Below the pieces are notes generated by a model that had not been told where the DNA came from, searched no databases, and was given only the letters and a program-made list of their open reading frames with translations. Below are positions 53,701 through 63,905 of a DNA stretch of 64,000 bases, piece by piece. The position numbers and the translations under genes were made by a program. The DNA is taken from NCBI RefSeq assembly GCF_040689105.1, contig NZ_JBFBVU010000016.1, forward strand, positions 24,302-88,301, written 5' to 3'. Every line of letters starts with the position of its first letter. Within the stretch, counting starts at the first letter, position 1. This DNA is from Meridianimarinicoccus marinus. Its GTDB lineage: Bacteria > Pseudomonadota > Alphaproteobacteria > Rhodobacterales > Rhodobacteraceae.

Positions 53701-53910
53701 GGTTCCTCGCACACTTGCTCACCCGCCATACATGATGCGGCGCGACAGACCTGCAACTTCGCTCCGGCCGATGCAACCCATGCAGAAAACGCATGGCAGC
53801 CCTGAAGCGGCAGCTATTGTGCACCTGCAGAAAAATGCTATCTTTCTTTCAACGGCAGCAGAAAATATCCTGCAGCCCGGGATGGAACGGAAACGATCAC
53901 AACCTATATA
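53701..53910. other. Intergenic region between apbC and the small RNA, 210 bp
   Basis: It contains no gene I can support. TGCAGAAA occurs at 53781-53788 and 53826-53833, the latter inside GCACCTGCAGAAA. A near copy, GCACTTGCAGAAA, is at 54644-54656 in front of the receiver gene. Confidence 0.5.
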
Positions 53911-54046
53911 AGGTTCAGGTCAACAGCGGTGAGCAATTTTCTTGCCATCCCGACGACATACACGGTTCAGAAAGCCCCTCCTCCTCCCTGGGTTTTCTGT
54001 TTTTAGCGGCGGCACCCTCCTCCTCCCTGGTGTCGCCGCTTTTTTT
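53911..54046 (+). ncRNA. Small RNA with two anti-Shine-Dalgarno hairpins, cuckoo/CcsR type
   Basis: Two hairpins follow each other with identical 12-nt loops CTCCTCCTCCCT. The first (53968-53999) has a 10-bp stem (one G-U) and is followed by five T; the second (54005-54040) has a 12-bp stem (one G-U) and seven T. The loops contain CCUCCUCCC, the anti-Shine-Dalgarno motif of the cuckoo/CcsR/alpha-r14 small RNAs of alphaproteobacteria. The 5' end is approximate: a -10-like CTATATAA is at 53904-53911, but no good -35 was found, so stress sigma factors (RpoH type) are possible. No DUF1127 gene, which often precedes CcsR genes, is next to it. Confidence 0.72.
54005..54046 (+). terminator. Intrinsic terminator of the small RNA (second hairpin)
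   Basis: AGCGGCGGCACC (54005-54016) pairs with GGTGTCGCCGCT (54029-54040) around the loop, with one G-U, and seven T follow (54040-54046). It ends the transcript; the first hairpin may also terminate part of the time. Confidence 0.85.
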
Positions 54047-54174
54047 CGGCCGCGCGTGCCCGGATCGGGTGGGATTTACTTCAGAAGATGACAGAAATGT
54101 GAAGGTTGGAGCGCGCACAGCTGCAAAGCCGGCAGTGCCGCGCGCCGTGTTTCCGACCGATCGTCAGGAGTGTT

Positions 54175-54552
54175 TCAGGCCGACCGTCGCTGGCTGGACG
54201 AGTCGATCAGCGCGCAGGATTCCATCAGATCCTCGATATCCACGGGCTTGCGGTGCACGGTCACGACCAATTGGGATCCGACCTGCATCTTGCCTTCCGA
54301 GACCTCTGCCGCGCCGGTCACGATGATGACCTTGCAGTCGGGATTGACGGTCTCGATCTCGCCGATCAGCGACATGCCGTTTTCGCGCCCGAGGTAGAGA
54401 TCCAGAATCACCGCATCGTGCCGCGCCCGTTTCAGAGCCGCGCTGGCCGCTGCCAAGCTGTCCGCCTCGGTCACCTCATATCCCCGGTCGCACAGGATGG
54501 TCCGCCACAACAGCCTCAGGTTCGGATCGTCCTCGACAATGAGATAATGCAA
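54175..54552 (-). CDS. Stand-alone response-regulator receiver protein
   Basis: A 125-aa CheY-like protein without an output domain. The acidic pocket is D8 D9 in IVEDDPNL, the phospho-acceptor D51 in VILDLYLG, T79 in VTG and K102 in HRKPVD. The start is TTG 54552 with GGAG ahead (8 nt); ATG 54627 is in frame but would add unrelated residues. No histidine kinase is next to it. It is transcribed away from the UvrD/PcrA gene by 108 nt on the same strand. Confidence 0.82.
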   Translation of the reverse strand: MHYLIVEDDPNLRLLWRTILCDRGYEVTEADSLAAASAALKRARHDAVILDLYLGRENGMSLIGEIETVNPDCKVIIVTGAAEVSEGKMQVGSQLVVTVHRKPVDIEDLMESCALIDSSSQRRSA

Positions 54553-54660
54553 TGCTGGATCTCCGATGCGGCAAAAAGTTGCGTGCTGAAGCAACGCATA
54601 CCGAAATATCCGACAAGTTTCCAGCATTCCAGATGTATTTTTTGCACTTGCAGAAAGCGA

Positions 54661-57033
<2,373 letters not shown>

Positions 57034-57169
57034 GGCCGCAGCATAGGCCGCGCCCGCGCCGACGCAAGCCCCTGTTCGCGCTCTGTTCCCACGATTGTGG
57101 TAGCCCGCTAACACCCGCGCCCGCGCCGCCTACCCTAGACTGGACCGGCATCTGACAGAGGAGGACAAG

Positions 57170-57757
57170 ATGTCAAAGATCCTGATGATCACCGGCGACT
57201 TCACCGAGGACTATGAAACCATGGTGCCGTTCCAGACCCTGCTGGCTTGCGGCCACACGGTAGACGCGGTCTGCCCCGACAAGGTGGCGGGCGACACGGT
57301 GAAGACAGCAATCCATGACTTCGAGGGCGACCAGACCTATTCCGAGAAGCCCGGCCACAACTTCGCGCTGAACGCCAGCTTCGCCGAGACCGATCCGGCG
57401 GCCTATGACGCGCTGGTCATTCCCGGCGGCCGCGCCCCGGAATACCTGCGCCTGAACGACGACGTGCTGGCGATGGTGCGCCACTTCTTCGAGACCGGCA
57501 AGCCGGTGGCCGCGATCTGCCATGGCGCCCAGATCCTGACCGCTGCGGGTGTTCTGGACGGCAAGACCTGCTCGGCCTACCCGGCCTGCGCGCCCGAAGT
57601 GCGCGCCGCCGGGGGCAGCTATGCCGATATCGAGGTGACGGAGGCCGTCACCGATGGCAATCTGGTCACCGCACCGGCCTGGCCCGCGCATCCGGCGTGG
57701 ATGGCGCAATTCATGGCCCTGCTGAACAGTGCCGCCGACACCAGCGTCGCGGCCTGA
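57170..57757 (+). CDS. DJ-1/PfpI-family protein
   Basis: A 195-aa protein. It begins SKILMITGDFTEDYETMVPFQTL, with the nucleophile elbow AAICHGAQIL (C117), an acidic residue near E13 and LVIPGGRAPEYLR. That is the DJ-1/PfpI fold, with members that are glyoxalase III/deglycase-like, proteases or chaperones; the EDYE segment resembles the YhbO/PfpI-type. Start with GGAGG 7 nt ahead. It is 25 nt from the ribbon-helix-helix gene on the same strand. Confidence 0.86.
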   Translation: MSKILMITGDFTEDYETMVPFQTLLACGHTVDAVCPDKVAGDTVKTAIHDFEGDQTYSEKPGHNFALNASFAETDPAAYDALVIPGGRAPEYLRLNDDVLAMVRHFFETGKPVAAICHGAQILTAAGVLDGKTCSAYPACAPEVRAAGGSYADIEVTEAVTDGNLVTAPAWPAHPAWMAQFMALLNSAADTSVAA

Positions 57758-57781
57758 CACGACAACCGGGGGAGGGTCTTC

Positions 57782-58162
57782 ATGTGCCAATTGTTCATCA
57801 ACGCCGAGGCAGACAACTGGGTCAGCCGCACCAAGTCGCTGCGCATCGACGGCATGGCCACCAGTTTGCGCATGGAGAACTTCTTCTGGGATCTGCTGGA
57901 CGAGATCGCCACGCGGGACGGAATGACCGTCAACCAGTTGATCACCAAGCTGTATCTGGAATCGCTGGACGCCGGGCATGACACCGGCAATTTCACCTCG
58001 TTCCTGCGGGTGTGCTGCGCTCGTTACTTGGCGCTGGCGACCGAGGGCGAGATTCGTCGCGGCGACCCGCAGCCCCTGGCCGAGGTCGATGCGGCGGGAA
58101 TTCTGGAACGGGAAACCTCCCGCCGGGCGCAGGCCCGCCGGGAGGTGTCCAGGATGAACTGA
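57782..58162 (+). CDS. Ribbon-helix-helix domain protein
   Basis: A 126-aa protein. CQLFINAEADNWVSRTKSLRIDGMATSLRMENFFWDLLDEIATRDGMTVNQLITKLYLE is a ribbon-helix-helix DNA-binding domain of the PF13467 kind; the C-terminus (GNFTSFLRVCCARYLAL) is conserved in the alphaproteobacterial family. The role is a small transcriptional regulator or an antitoxin-like partner; no toxin gene is adjacent. It starts 24 nt after the DJ-1 gene. It converges with the GH19 gene. Confidence 0.78.
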   Translation: MCQLFINAEADNWVSRTKSLRIDGMATSLRMENFFWDLLDEIATRDGMTVNQLITKLYLESLDAGHDTGNFTSFLRVCCARYLALATEGEIRRGDPQPLAEVDAAGILERETSRRAQARREVSRMN

Positions 58163-58165
58163 GCC

Positions 58166-58972
58166 TCAGGCGAGGCTTTCCAGCTTCTCCCACAGGTCCG
58201 CGCCCTTCAGGCCGAACTTCTTCGCGGCGGCGTCGATGGCGGCCTTGGTCTTGCTGCCCATCAGCCCGTCGATGGGACCGGGATTGAACCCGGCCGCCAG
58301 CAGCGCCCGCTGTTGTTCGATCACCGGCGGGATCTTGCTGCCGCCCAGGGCCGCCAGCGCCTTGGCCGTGCGCAACTCCCGGTCGACCAGACCATGGGTG
58401 CCGCCGTTGATGACCAGCGTCACCATGCGGTCGTCGCTCTCGTCGGCCCATTGCAGGCAGGTCTTGCCGCTGCGCTTGCGCGACGCCATGTAGCGCACCG
58501 CCACCATCCAGGCGATGCCGGGGTCGGCCGCGCGGTCGGGGTTGCCCACCAGATCCTCGCCGATGGCCGCGCCGAAACTGGTGTAATTCGACTTGCCGGT
58601 CAGCTGGATGTAGCCGCGCCCGCGATAGCGCCAGCCGTCCCCCGACCCTTCTGAGCCGTTGCCCATGCGATTGCCATAGACCCGGTTGGCGATCTTTTCC
58701 GGCTTGCGCGCGAAGGCAGCGGCTTCGGCGTCGGTCTTGAAGTATTTCTTGAACACTCGCCGCAGCGAGGCCTGCGAATAGTTCAGGTTTTCGAACCGGT
58801 GCAGGAACCCGCCGCTTTCATGGCCACATTGGCCGATGATGGCGGCCAGACGCAGGGGCGAATTCGCCCCCAGTGCCTCCAGCTTTTCGGCATGGGCTTT
58901 CCAGGCATTCGCCGCCGTGGCGGCAGCGTTGTTGGACGCGGCGACCGCAGCAATTGCAGCTTCGACTGACAT
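58166..58972 (-). CDS. GH19 endolysin-like hydrolase with C-terminal peptidoglycan-binding region
   Basis: A 268-aa protein. The GH19 chitinase/muramidase-type fold is seen in GHESGGFLHRFENLNYSQ (catalytic Glu52), RYRGRGYIQLTGKSNY (117-130) and INGGTHG. The C-terminal part (about 215-268) resembles a peptidoglycan-binding repeat (ALLAAGFNPGPIDGLMGSKTKAAIDAAA). There is no signal peptide, as in phage endolysins that need a holin. No phage structural gene is near. It may be a domesticated endolysin. Confidence 0.82.
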   Translation of the reverse strand: MSVEAAIAAVAASNNAAATAANAWKAHAEKLEALGANSPLRLAAIIGQCGHESGGFLHRFENLNYSQASLRRVFKKYFKTDAEAAAFARKPEKIANRVYGNRMGNGSEGSGDGWRYRGRGYIQLTGKSNYTSFGAAIGEDLVGNPDRAADPGIAWMVAVRYMASRKRSGKTCLQWADESDDRMVTLVINGGTHGLVDRELRTAKALAALGGSKIPPVIEQQRALLAAGFNPGPIDGLMGSKTKAAIDAAAKKFGLKGADLWEKLESLA

Positions 58973-59168
58973 GGTGTTCTCCCCCTCTTGGATTGTTCTA
59001 CCGTAACGTCAACCAGCCACTTGCCAAGTTGGGAAATCCACAGCACCTTGCTTTTGAGGTGGAAATATTGGTAAACAAACTTGACCATGCAAAACGCCGC
59101 GTTGCGGCATTATCCTGTTAGCGCTAGAAGCACCCCATCCCCCCGGTGCATGCAAGGAAATCAGCCCG

Positions 59169-62100
59169 ATGACTGAGTTCAAGAAGCTACTGATCGCCAA
59201 CCGCGGCGAGATTGCCATTCGCGTGATGCGCGCGGCCAACGAGATGGGCAAGCGAACCGTCGCCGTCTACGCCGAAGAGGACAAGCTCTCGCTGCACCGC
59301 TTCAAGGCCGACGAGGCCTACAAGATCGGCGAAGGCATGGGGCCGGTTGCGGCCTATCTGAGCATCGACGAGATCATCCGCGTGGCCAAGGCCTGCGGCG
59401 CCGACGCGATCCACCCCGGCTATGGGCTGCTGTCGGAAAACCCCGACTTCGTGGAAGCCTGCGCCAACAACGGCATCGCCTTTATCGGGCCCAAAGCCGA
59501 AACCATGCGCGCCCTTGGCGACAAGGCCAGCGCCCGCAAGGTCGCCATCGAAGCCGGCGTGCCGGTGATCCCCGCCACCGAGGTTCTGGGCGAAGACATG
59601 GACGCGATCCGGGCTGAGGCCGAAGCGGTCGGCTATCCGCTGATGCTGAAAGCCTCCTGGGGCGGCGGCGGCCGGGGCATGCGCCCGATCTTTGGCCCCG
59701 ACGAGCTGGAAGAGAAGGTCCTGGAAGGCCGCCGCGAGGCCGAGGCCGCCTTTGGCAACGGCGAGGGCTATCTGGAAAAGATGATCACCCGTGCCCGCCA
59801 CGTCGAAGTGCAGATCCTGGGCGACAAATACGGCGAGATCTATCACCTGTTCGAGCGTGACTGCTCGGTCCAGCGCCGCAACCAGAAGGTGGTCGAACGT
59901 GCGCCTGCCCCCTATCTGACCGACGCCCAGCGTGCCGAGATCTGCGAATTGGGCCGCAAGATCTGTGCGCACGTCGGGTATCAGTGCGCCGGCACCGTCG
60001 AATTCCTGATGGATATGGAATCCGGCAACTTCTACTTCATCGAGGTCAACCCGCGGGTTCAGGTCGAACACACCGTGACCGAAGAGGTCACCGGCATCGA
60101 CATCGTGCGCGCCCAGATCCTGATCACCGAGGGCAAGACGCTGGCCGAGGCCACCGGCGCCGCGACGCAGGACGACATCACCCTGTCGGGCCACGCCCTG
60201 CAATGCAGGGTCACCACCGAGGATCCGCAGAACAACTTCATTCCCGACTACGGGCGGATCCAGACCTATCGCTCGGCCACCGGCATGGGCATCCGTCTGG
60301 ACGGCGGCACCGCCTATTCCGGCGCGGTCATCACCCGCTATTATGACAGCCTGCTGACCAAGGTCACGGCCTGGGCGCAGACGCCCGAAGCCGCCATCGC
60401 CCGCATGGACCGCGCCCTGCGCGAATTCCGCATCCGCGGCGTCAGCACCAACATCGCCTTCGTCGAGAACCTCTTGAAGCATCCGACCTTCCTGTCGAAT
60501 GAATACACCACCAAGTTCATCGACGAGACACCGGACCTGTTCGACTTCTCGCCGCGCAAGGACCGGGCCACCAAGATTCTGACCTATATCGCCGATATCA
60601 CGGTCAACGGGCATCCCGAGACCACGGGCCGCGCCAAGCCTGCCGATGTGCGCATTCCGAAGCCGCCGCTGGCCATTGCCGCAGGGGCCGAGGGCACCAA
60701 GCAGATCCTGGATGCGCACGGACCGCAGGCGGTGGCCGACTGGATGGCCGCGCAGCCGCAACTGCTGCTGACCGACACCACCATGCGCGACGGCCACCAG
60801 TCGCTTCTGGCGACGCGGATGCGCTCGATCGACATGATCCGCGTGGCCCCGGCCTATTCGGCCAACCTGCCGCAGCTGTTCTCGGTGGAATGCTGGGGGG
60901 GCGCGACCTTCGACGTGGCCTATCGCTTCTTGCAGGAATGCCCGTGGCAGCGCCTGCGCGATCTGCGCAAGGCCATGCCCAACATCCTGACCCAGATGCT
61001 GCTGCGCGGCGCCAACGGGGTGGGCTACACCACCTATCCCGACAACGTGGTGAAATTCTTCGTCAAGCAGGCCGCCGAAACCGGCGTCGATGTGTTCCGC
61101 GTGTTCGACAGCCTGAACTGGGTCGAGAACATGCGCCTGGCGATGGATGCGGTGCTGGAGAACAACAAGGTCTGCGAAGGCACCATCTGTTACACCGGCG
61201 ACATCCTGAACCCCGACCGCGCCAAGTACGACCTGAAGTATTACGTGGCCATGGGCAAGGAGTTGCGCGATGCAGGCTCCCATGTGCTGGGCCTGAAGGA
61301 CATGGCCGGCCTGCTGAAGCCTGCCGCCGCGCGGGTGCTCATCAAGGCGCTGAAGGAAGAGGTGGGCCTGCCCATCCACTTCCACACCCATGACACCAGC
61401 GGCATTGCCGGGGCGACCATCCTTGCCGCCGCCGACGCGGGCGTCGATGCCGTGGATGCGGCCATGGATGCCTTCTCGGGCGGCACTTCGCAGGCCTGCC
61501 TCGGCTCGGTGGTCGAGGCCCTGCGCCACACCGACCGCGACACCGGGCTGGATATCGGCGCGATCCGGGCGATCAGCGAATACTGGGAGCAGGTACGCGC
61601 GCAATACGTGGCCTTCGAATCCGGCCTCGCGGCCCCCGCTTCGGAGGTCTACCTGCACGAGATGCCCGGCGGCCAGTTCACCAACCTCAAGGCGCAGGCC
61701 CGCAGCATGGGGCTGGAAGAACGCTGGCACGAGGTGGCGCAGATGTATGCCGAGGTGAACCAGATGTTCGGCGACATCGTGAAAGTGACGCCCTCGTCAA
61801 AGGTGGTCGGCGACATGGCGTTGATGATGGTCAGCCAGAACCTGACCCGCGAACACGTCGAAGACCCCGCACAAGAGGTCTCCTTCCCCGACTCGGTCGT
61901 CGACATGATGAAGGGCAACCTGGGCCAACCGCCGGGCGGCTGGCCCAAGGCGCTGCAATCCAAGGTCCTGCGCGGGGAAAACCCGATGACCGACCGCCCC
62001 GGCGCCCATGCCGCGCCGGTCGATCTGGAGGCCCGCCGCATTGAACTGGAAGCCGAACTTGGCAGCAAGCTGGATGACGAGGACCTCAACGGCGCGTTGA

Positions 62101-62603
62101 TGTATCCCAAGGTCTTTGCGGATTACACCAAACGGCACGAGCTTTACGGCCCGGTCCGCACCCTGCCGACGCCGGTCTTCTTCTATGGCATGGCGCCGGG
62201 GGACGAGATCGAGTCCGAGATCGATCCCGGCAAGACGCTGGAAATCCGCATGCAGGCGGCCGGCGAGACCAACGAGGAAGGCGAGGTCAAGGTCTTCTTC
62301 GAACTCAACGGCCAGCCGCGCGTGATCCGCGTGCCCGACCGCCACGCCAAGGCCAGCCGTCAGGCGACGCCGAAAGCGGACGAGGGCAACCCGAATCACG
62401 TGGGCGCGCCGATGCCCGGCGTCGTCGCCTCGATCGCGGTGCAGCCCGGCGTTGCCGTGAAGAAGGGCGATCTGCTGCTGACCATCGAGGCGATGAAGAT
62501 GGAAACCGGTCTGGCCGCCGACCGCGACGGCACGGTCAAGGCGGTCCACGTGCAGCCCGGCGCGCAGATCGACGCCAAGGATCTACTGGTCGAACTGGAC
62601 TAG
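59169..62603 (+). CDS. pyc: Pyruvate carboxylase
   Basis: A 1144-aa single-chain enzyme. The biotin-carboxylase domain runs about 1-455 (LLIANRGEIAIRVMRA, LKASWGGGGRGMRP, FIEVNPRVQVEHTVTEEVTGIDIV), the carboxyltransferase (HMGL-like) domain about 530-1000 (TDTTMRDGHQSLLATRMRS, then HTHDTSGIAGATILAAADAGVD), and the biotin-carrier domain at the end with K1110 in EAMKMET. It makes oxaloacetate from pyruvate and CO2 with ATP. ATG 59169 has AAGGAA 10 nt ahead. A strong terminator follows (62636). Confidence 0.97.
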   Translation: MTEFKKLLIANRGEIAIRVMRAANEMGKRTVAVYAEEDKLSLHRFKADEAYKIGEGMGPVAAYLSIDEIIRVAKACGADAIHPGYGLLSENPDFVEACANNGIAFIGPKAETMRALGDKASARKVAIEAGVPVIPATEVLGEDMDAIRAEAEAVGYPLMLKASWGGGGRGMRPIFGPDELEEKVLEGRREAEAAFGNGEGYLEKMITRARHVEVQILGDKYGEIYHLFERDCSVQRRNQKVVERAPAPYLTDAQRAEICELGRKICAHVGYQCAGTVEFLMDMESGNFYFIEVNPRVQVEHTVTEEVTGIDIVRAQILITEGKTLAEATGAATQDDITLSGHALQCRVTTEDPQNNFIPDYGRIQTYRSATGMGIRLDGGTAYSGAVITRYYDSLLTKVTAWAQTPEAAIARMDRALREFRIRGVSTNIAFVENLLKHPTFLSNEYTTKFIDETPDLFDFSPRKDRATKILTYIADITVNGHPETTGRAKPADVRIPKPPLAIAAGAEGTKQILDAHGPQAVADWMAAQPQLLLTDTTMRDGHQSLLATRMRSIDMIRVAPAYSANLPQLFSVECWGGATFDVAYRFLQECPWQRLRDLRKAMPNILTQMLLRGANGVGYTTYPDNVVKFFVKQAAETGVDVFRVFDSLNWVENMRLAMDAVLENNKVCEGTICYTGDILNPDRAKYDLKYYVAMGKELRDAGSHVLGLKDMAGLLKPAAARVLIKALKEEVGLPIHFHTHDTSGIAGATILAAADAGVDAVDAAMDAFSGGTSQACLGSVVEALRHTDRDTGLDIGAIRAISEYWEQVRAQYVAFESGLAAPASEVYLHEMPGGQFTNLKAQARSMGLEERWHEVAQMYAEVNQMFGDIVKVTPSSKVVGDMALMMVSQNLTREHVEDPAQEVSFPDSVVDMMKGNLGQPPGGWPKALQSKVLRGENPMTDRPGAHAAPVDLEARRIELEAELGSKLDDEDLNGALMYPKVFADYTKRHELYGPVRTLPTPVFFYGMAPGDEIESEIDPGKTLEIRMQAAGETNEEGEVKVFFELNGQPRVIRVPDRHAKASRQATPKADEGNPNHVGAPMPGVVASIAVQPGVAVKKGDLLLTIEAMKMETGLAADRDGTVKAVHVQPGAQIDAKDLLVELD

Positions 62604-62635
62604 GCTCGGGCGTTCCCCCGCCCGGCCGATCCAGC

Positions 62636-62665
62636 GCCCCGCCGAAACTTTCGGCGGGGCATTTT
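62636..62665. terminator. Bidirectional terminator between pyc and the ketopantoate-reductase gene
   Basis: GCCCCGCCGAAA (62636-62647) and TTTCGGCGGGGC (62649-62660) are perfect 12-bp arms around one base; ATTTT follows on the plus strand. It lies 32 nt after the pyc stop and just 8 nt past the end of the convergent gene. Confidence 0.75.
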
Positions 62666-62668
62666 CGT

Positions 62669-63595
62669 TCAGGACGCCGCCGGTGCGCCCTCGGCAAAGG
62701 GCATCAAGGCCGCCCGCATGAACCTGTGGGTGGGGGTGGCGATCCCGTGCTCCTGCCCCAGCCGCACGATCTCTCCGGACAGATACTCCAGTTCCAGTGG
62801 CTTGCCCCGGTTCAGGTCGTCCAGCATGGAGGCATGGCTGTGCCGCGGAAGCGATTCCATCAGGCGGGTGAACTGCACCTCGGCCACATCCGCATCCAGA
62901 TCAATCCCGACCGCTTTTCCGACTGCCGCCGCTTCCCCGAGCCCGGCCCGTAACAAGGCGCGGGTTTCCGGGCAATCCCGCAGTGGCCCGACGTCCAGAC
63001 GCGTCAGACTGGTGATGGCGGAAAAGACGCTTTGGAAGACCATCTTTTCCCACAGCATCCGGTCGGTATCATCCACACGCTGCGCATCCACGCCCGTTGC
63101 GGCAAGCGCCGCGATCAGCCTGTCACACAGGTCGGACGGCCCACCTTCGCGCACCCCGGCGCGCACCATGCTGTTGTCTGACGAATGCAGGATGACGCCC
63201 GGTGCCTTGATGCTGGCCGGCATGAACACCGAGCCCGAGATGACCCGTTCGGGCCCGATCACACGGCCCAGCCGTTCGGGCGCGGTCACCCCGTTCTGCA
63301 CCGTCACCACGGCGCTGCCCTCGTTCAGGAACGGCTTGACCTGCGCGCCCGCGGCTTCCACATCGCGGTTTTTGATCATCAGCAACACGATGTCTGGATT
63401 GCCTTCGGGCCGATCGGTTGCCCGAATGTCCCTCACATGCAGATCACCCATCGGGCTTTCCACCCGCAGACCGTCGCGTTGCATCGCCTCAAGATGCGCG
63501 CCGCGCGCAACCAGGGTGACCTCATGCCCGTCCCGGGCCAGCCGTGCGCCGTAGAATCCTCCCAGCGCCCCTGCCCCCATCACCAGTATTTTCAT
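62669..63595 (-). CDS. Ketopantoate reductase (ApbA/PanE)-family protein
   Basis: A 308-aa protein. KILVMGAGALGGFYGARLARDGHEVTLVARG is the NADPH-binding fold, IVLLMIKNRDVE and VTVQNGVTAPERLGRVIG follow, and the C-terminal helical part has WEKMVFQSVFSAITSLTRLDVG and HASMLDDLNRGKPLELEYLSGEIVRLG, the catalytic Lys and the Ser/Asn of PanE. It reduces 2-oxo acids, in pantothenate synthesis if it is truly PanE; paralogues of this family with other substrates are common in this order, so no gene symbol is given. Confidence 0.85.
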   Translation of the reverse strand: MKILVMGAGALGGFYGARLARDGHEVTLVARGAHLEAMQRDGLRVESPMGDLHVRDIRATDRPEGNPDIVLLMIKNRDVEAAGAQVKPFLNEGSAVVTVQNGVTAPERLGRVIGPERVISGSVFMPASIKAPGVILHSSDNSMVRAGVREGGPSDLCDRLIAALAATGVDAQRVDDTDRMLWEKMVFQSVFSAITSLTRLDVGPLRDCPETRALLRAGLGEAAAVGKAVGIDLDADVAEVQFTRLMESLPRHSHASMLDDLNRGKPLELEYLSGEIVRLGQEHGIATPTHRFMRAALMPFAEGAPAAS

Positions 63596-63686
63596 CGCAT
63601 CCTCTTTTGTTCCCTGCCCCGTATGGACGTGCCATGGAGCAACCTCCAGTCTAGCGGTTATCCCGCCCGAAGGGCCATTTTTTCCC

Positions 63687-63714
63687 TTGCAGCGTCCCGA
63701 ACGTGGCGCTAGAC
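63687..63714 (+). promoter_or_regulatory. Candidate promoter of the tRNA-Gly pair
   Basis: TTGCAG (63687-63692) and CTAGAC (63709-63714) with a 16-nt spacer stand 19 nt upstream of the first tRNA-Gly. The -35 matches 4 of 6 bases of TTGACA and the -10 is weaker. Confidence 0.5.
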
Positions 63715-63733
63715 AACGCGCACTCTCAAGGAT

Positions 63734-63808
63734 GCGGGCGTAGCTCAGGGGTAGAGCATAACCTTGCCAAGGTTAGGGTCGTGAGTTCGAATCTCATCGC
63801 CCGCTCCA
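63734..63808 (+). tRNA. tRNA-Gly (GCC), copy 1
   Basis: Acceptor GCGGGCG/CGCCCGC, D-arm AGCTCAGGGGTAGAGC, anticodon stem AACCT/AGGTT around TTGCCAA (anticodon GCC), T-arm with GTTCGAATC, discriminator T and encoded CCA; 75 nt. The same sequence occurs again at 63831. Confidence 0.95.
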
Positions 63809-63830
63809 AGAGAGAGACAGGTTTCCGGAC

Positions 63831-63905
63831 GCGGGCGTAGCTCAGGGGTAGAGCATAACCTTGCCAAGGTTAGGGTCGTGAGTTCGAATCTCATCGCCCG
63901 CTCCA
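63831..63905 (+). tRNA. tRNA-Gly (GCC), copy 2
   Basis: Identical over its full 75 nt to the copy at 63734-63808, 22 nt downstream. It shares the promoter in front of the first copy and likely comes from one precursor transcript. The 95 nt after it to the window edge show no gene that can be supported. Confidence 0.95.

Noticed and set aside
63665..63680. Short hairpin with T-run before the tRNA-Gly pair
   Set aside because: A 4-bp stem only, and no plus-strand gene ends there that would need a terminator.
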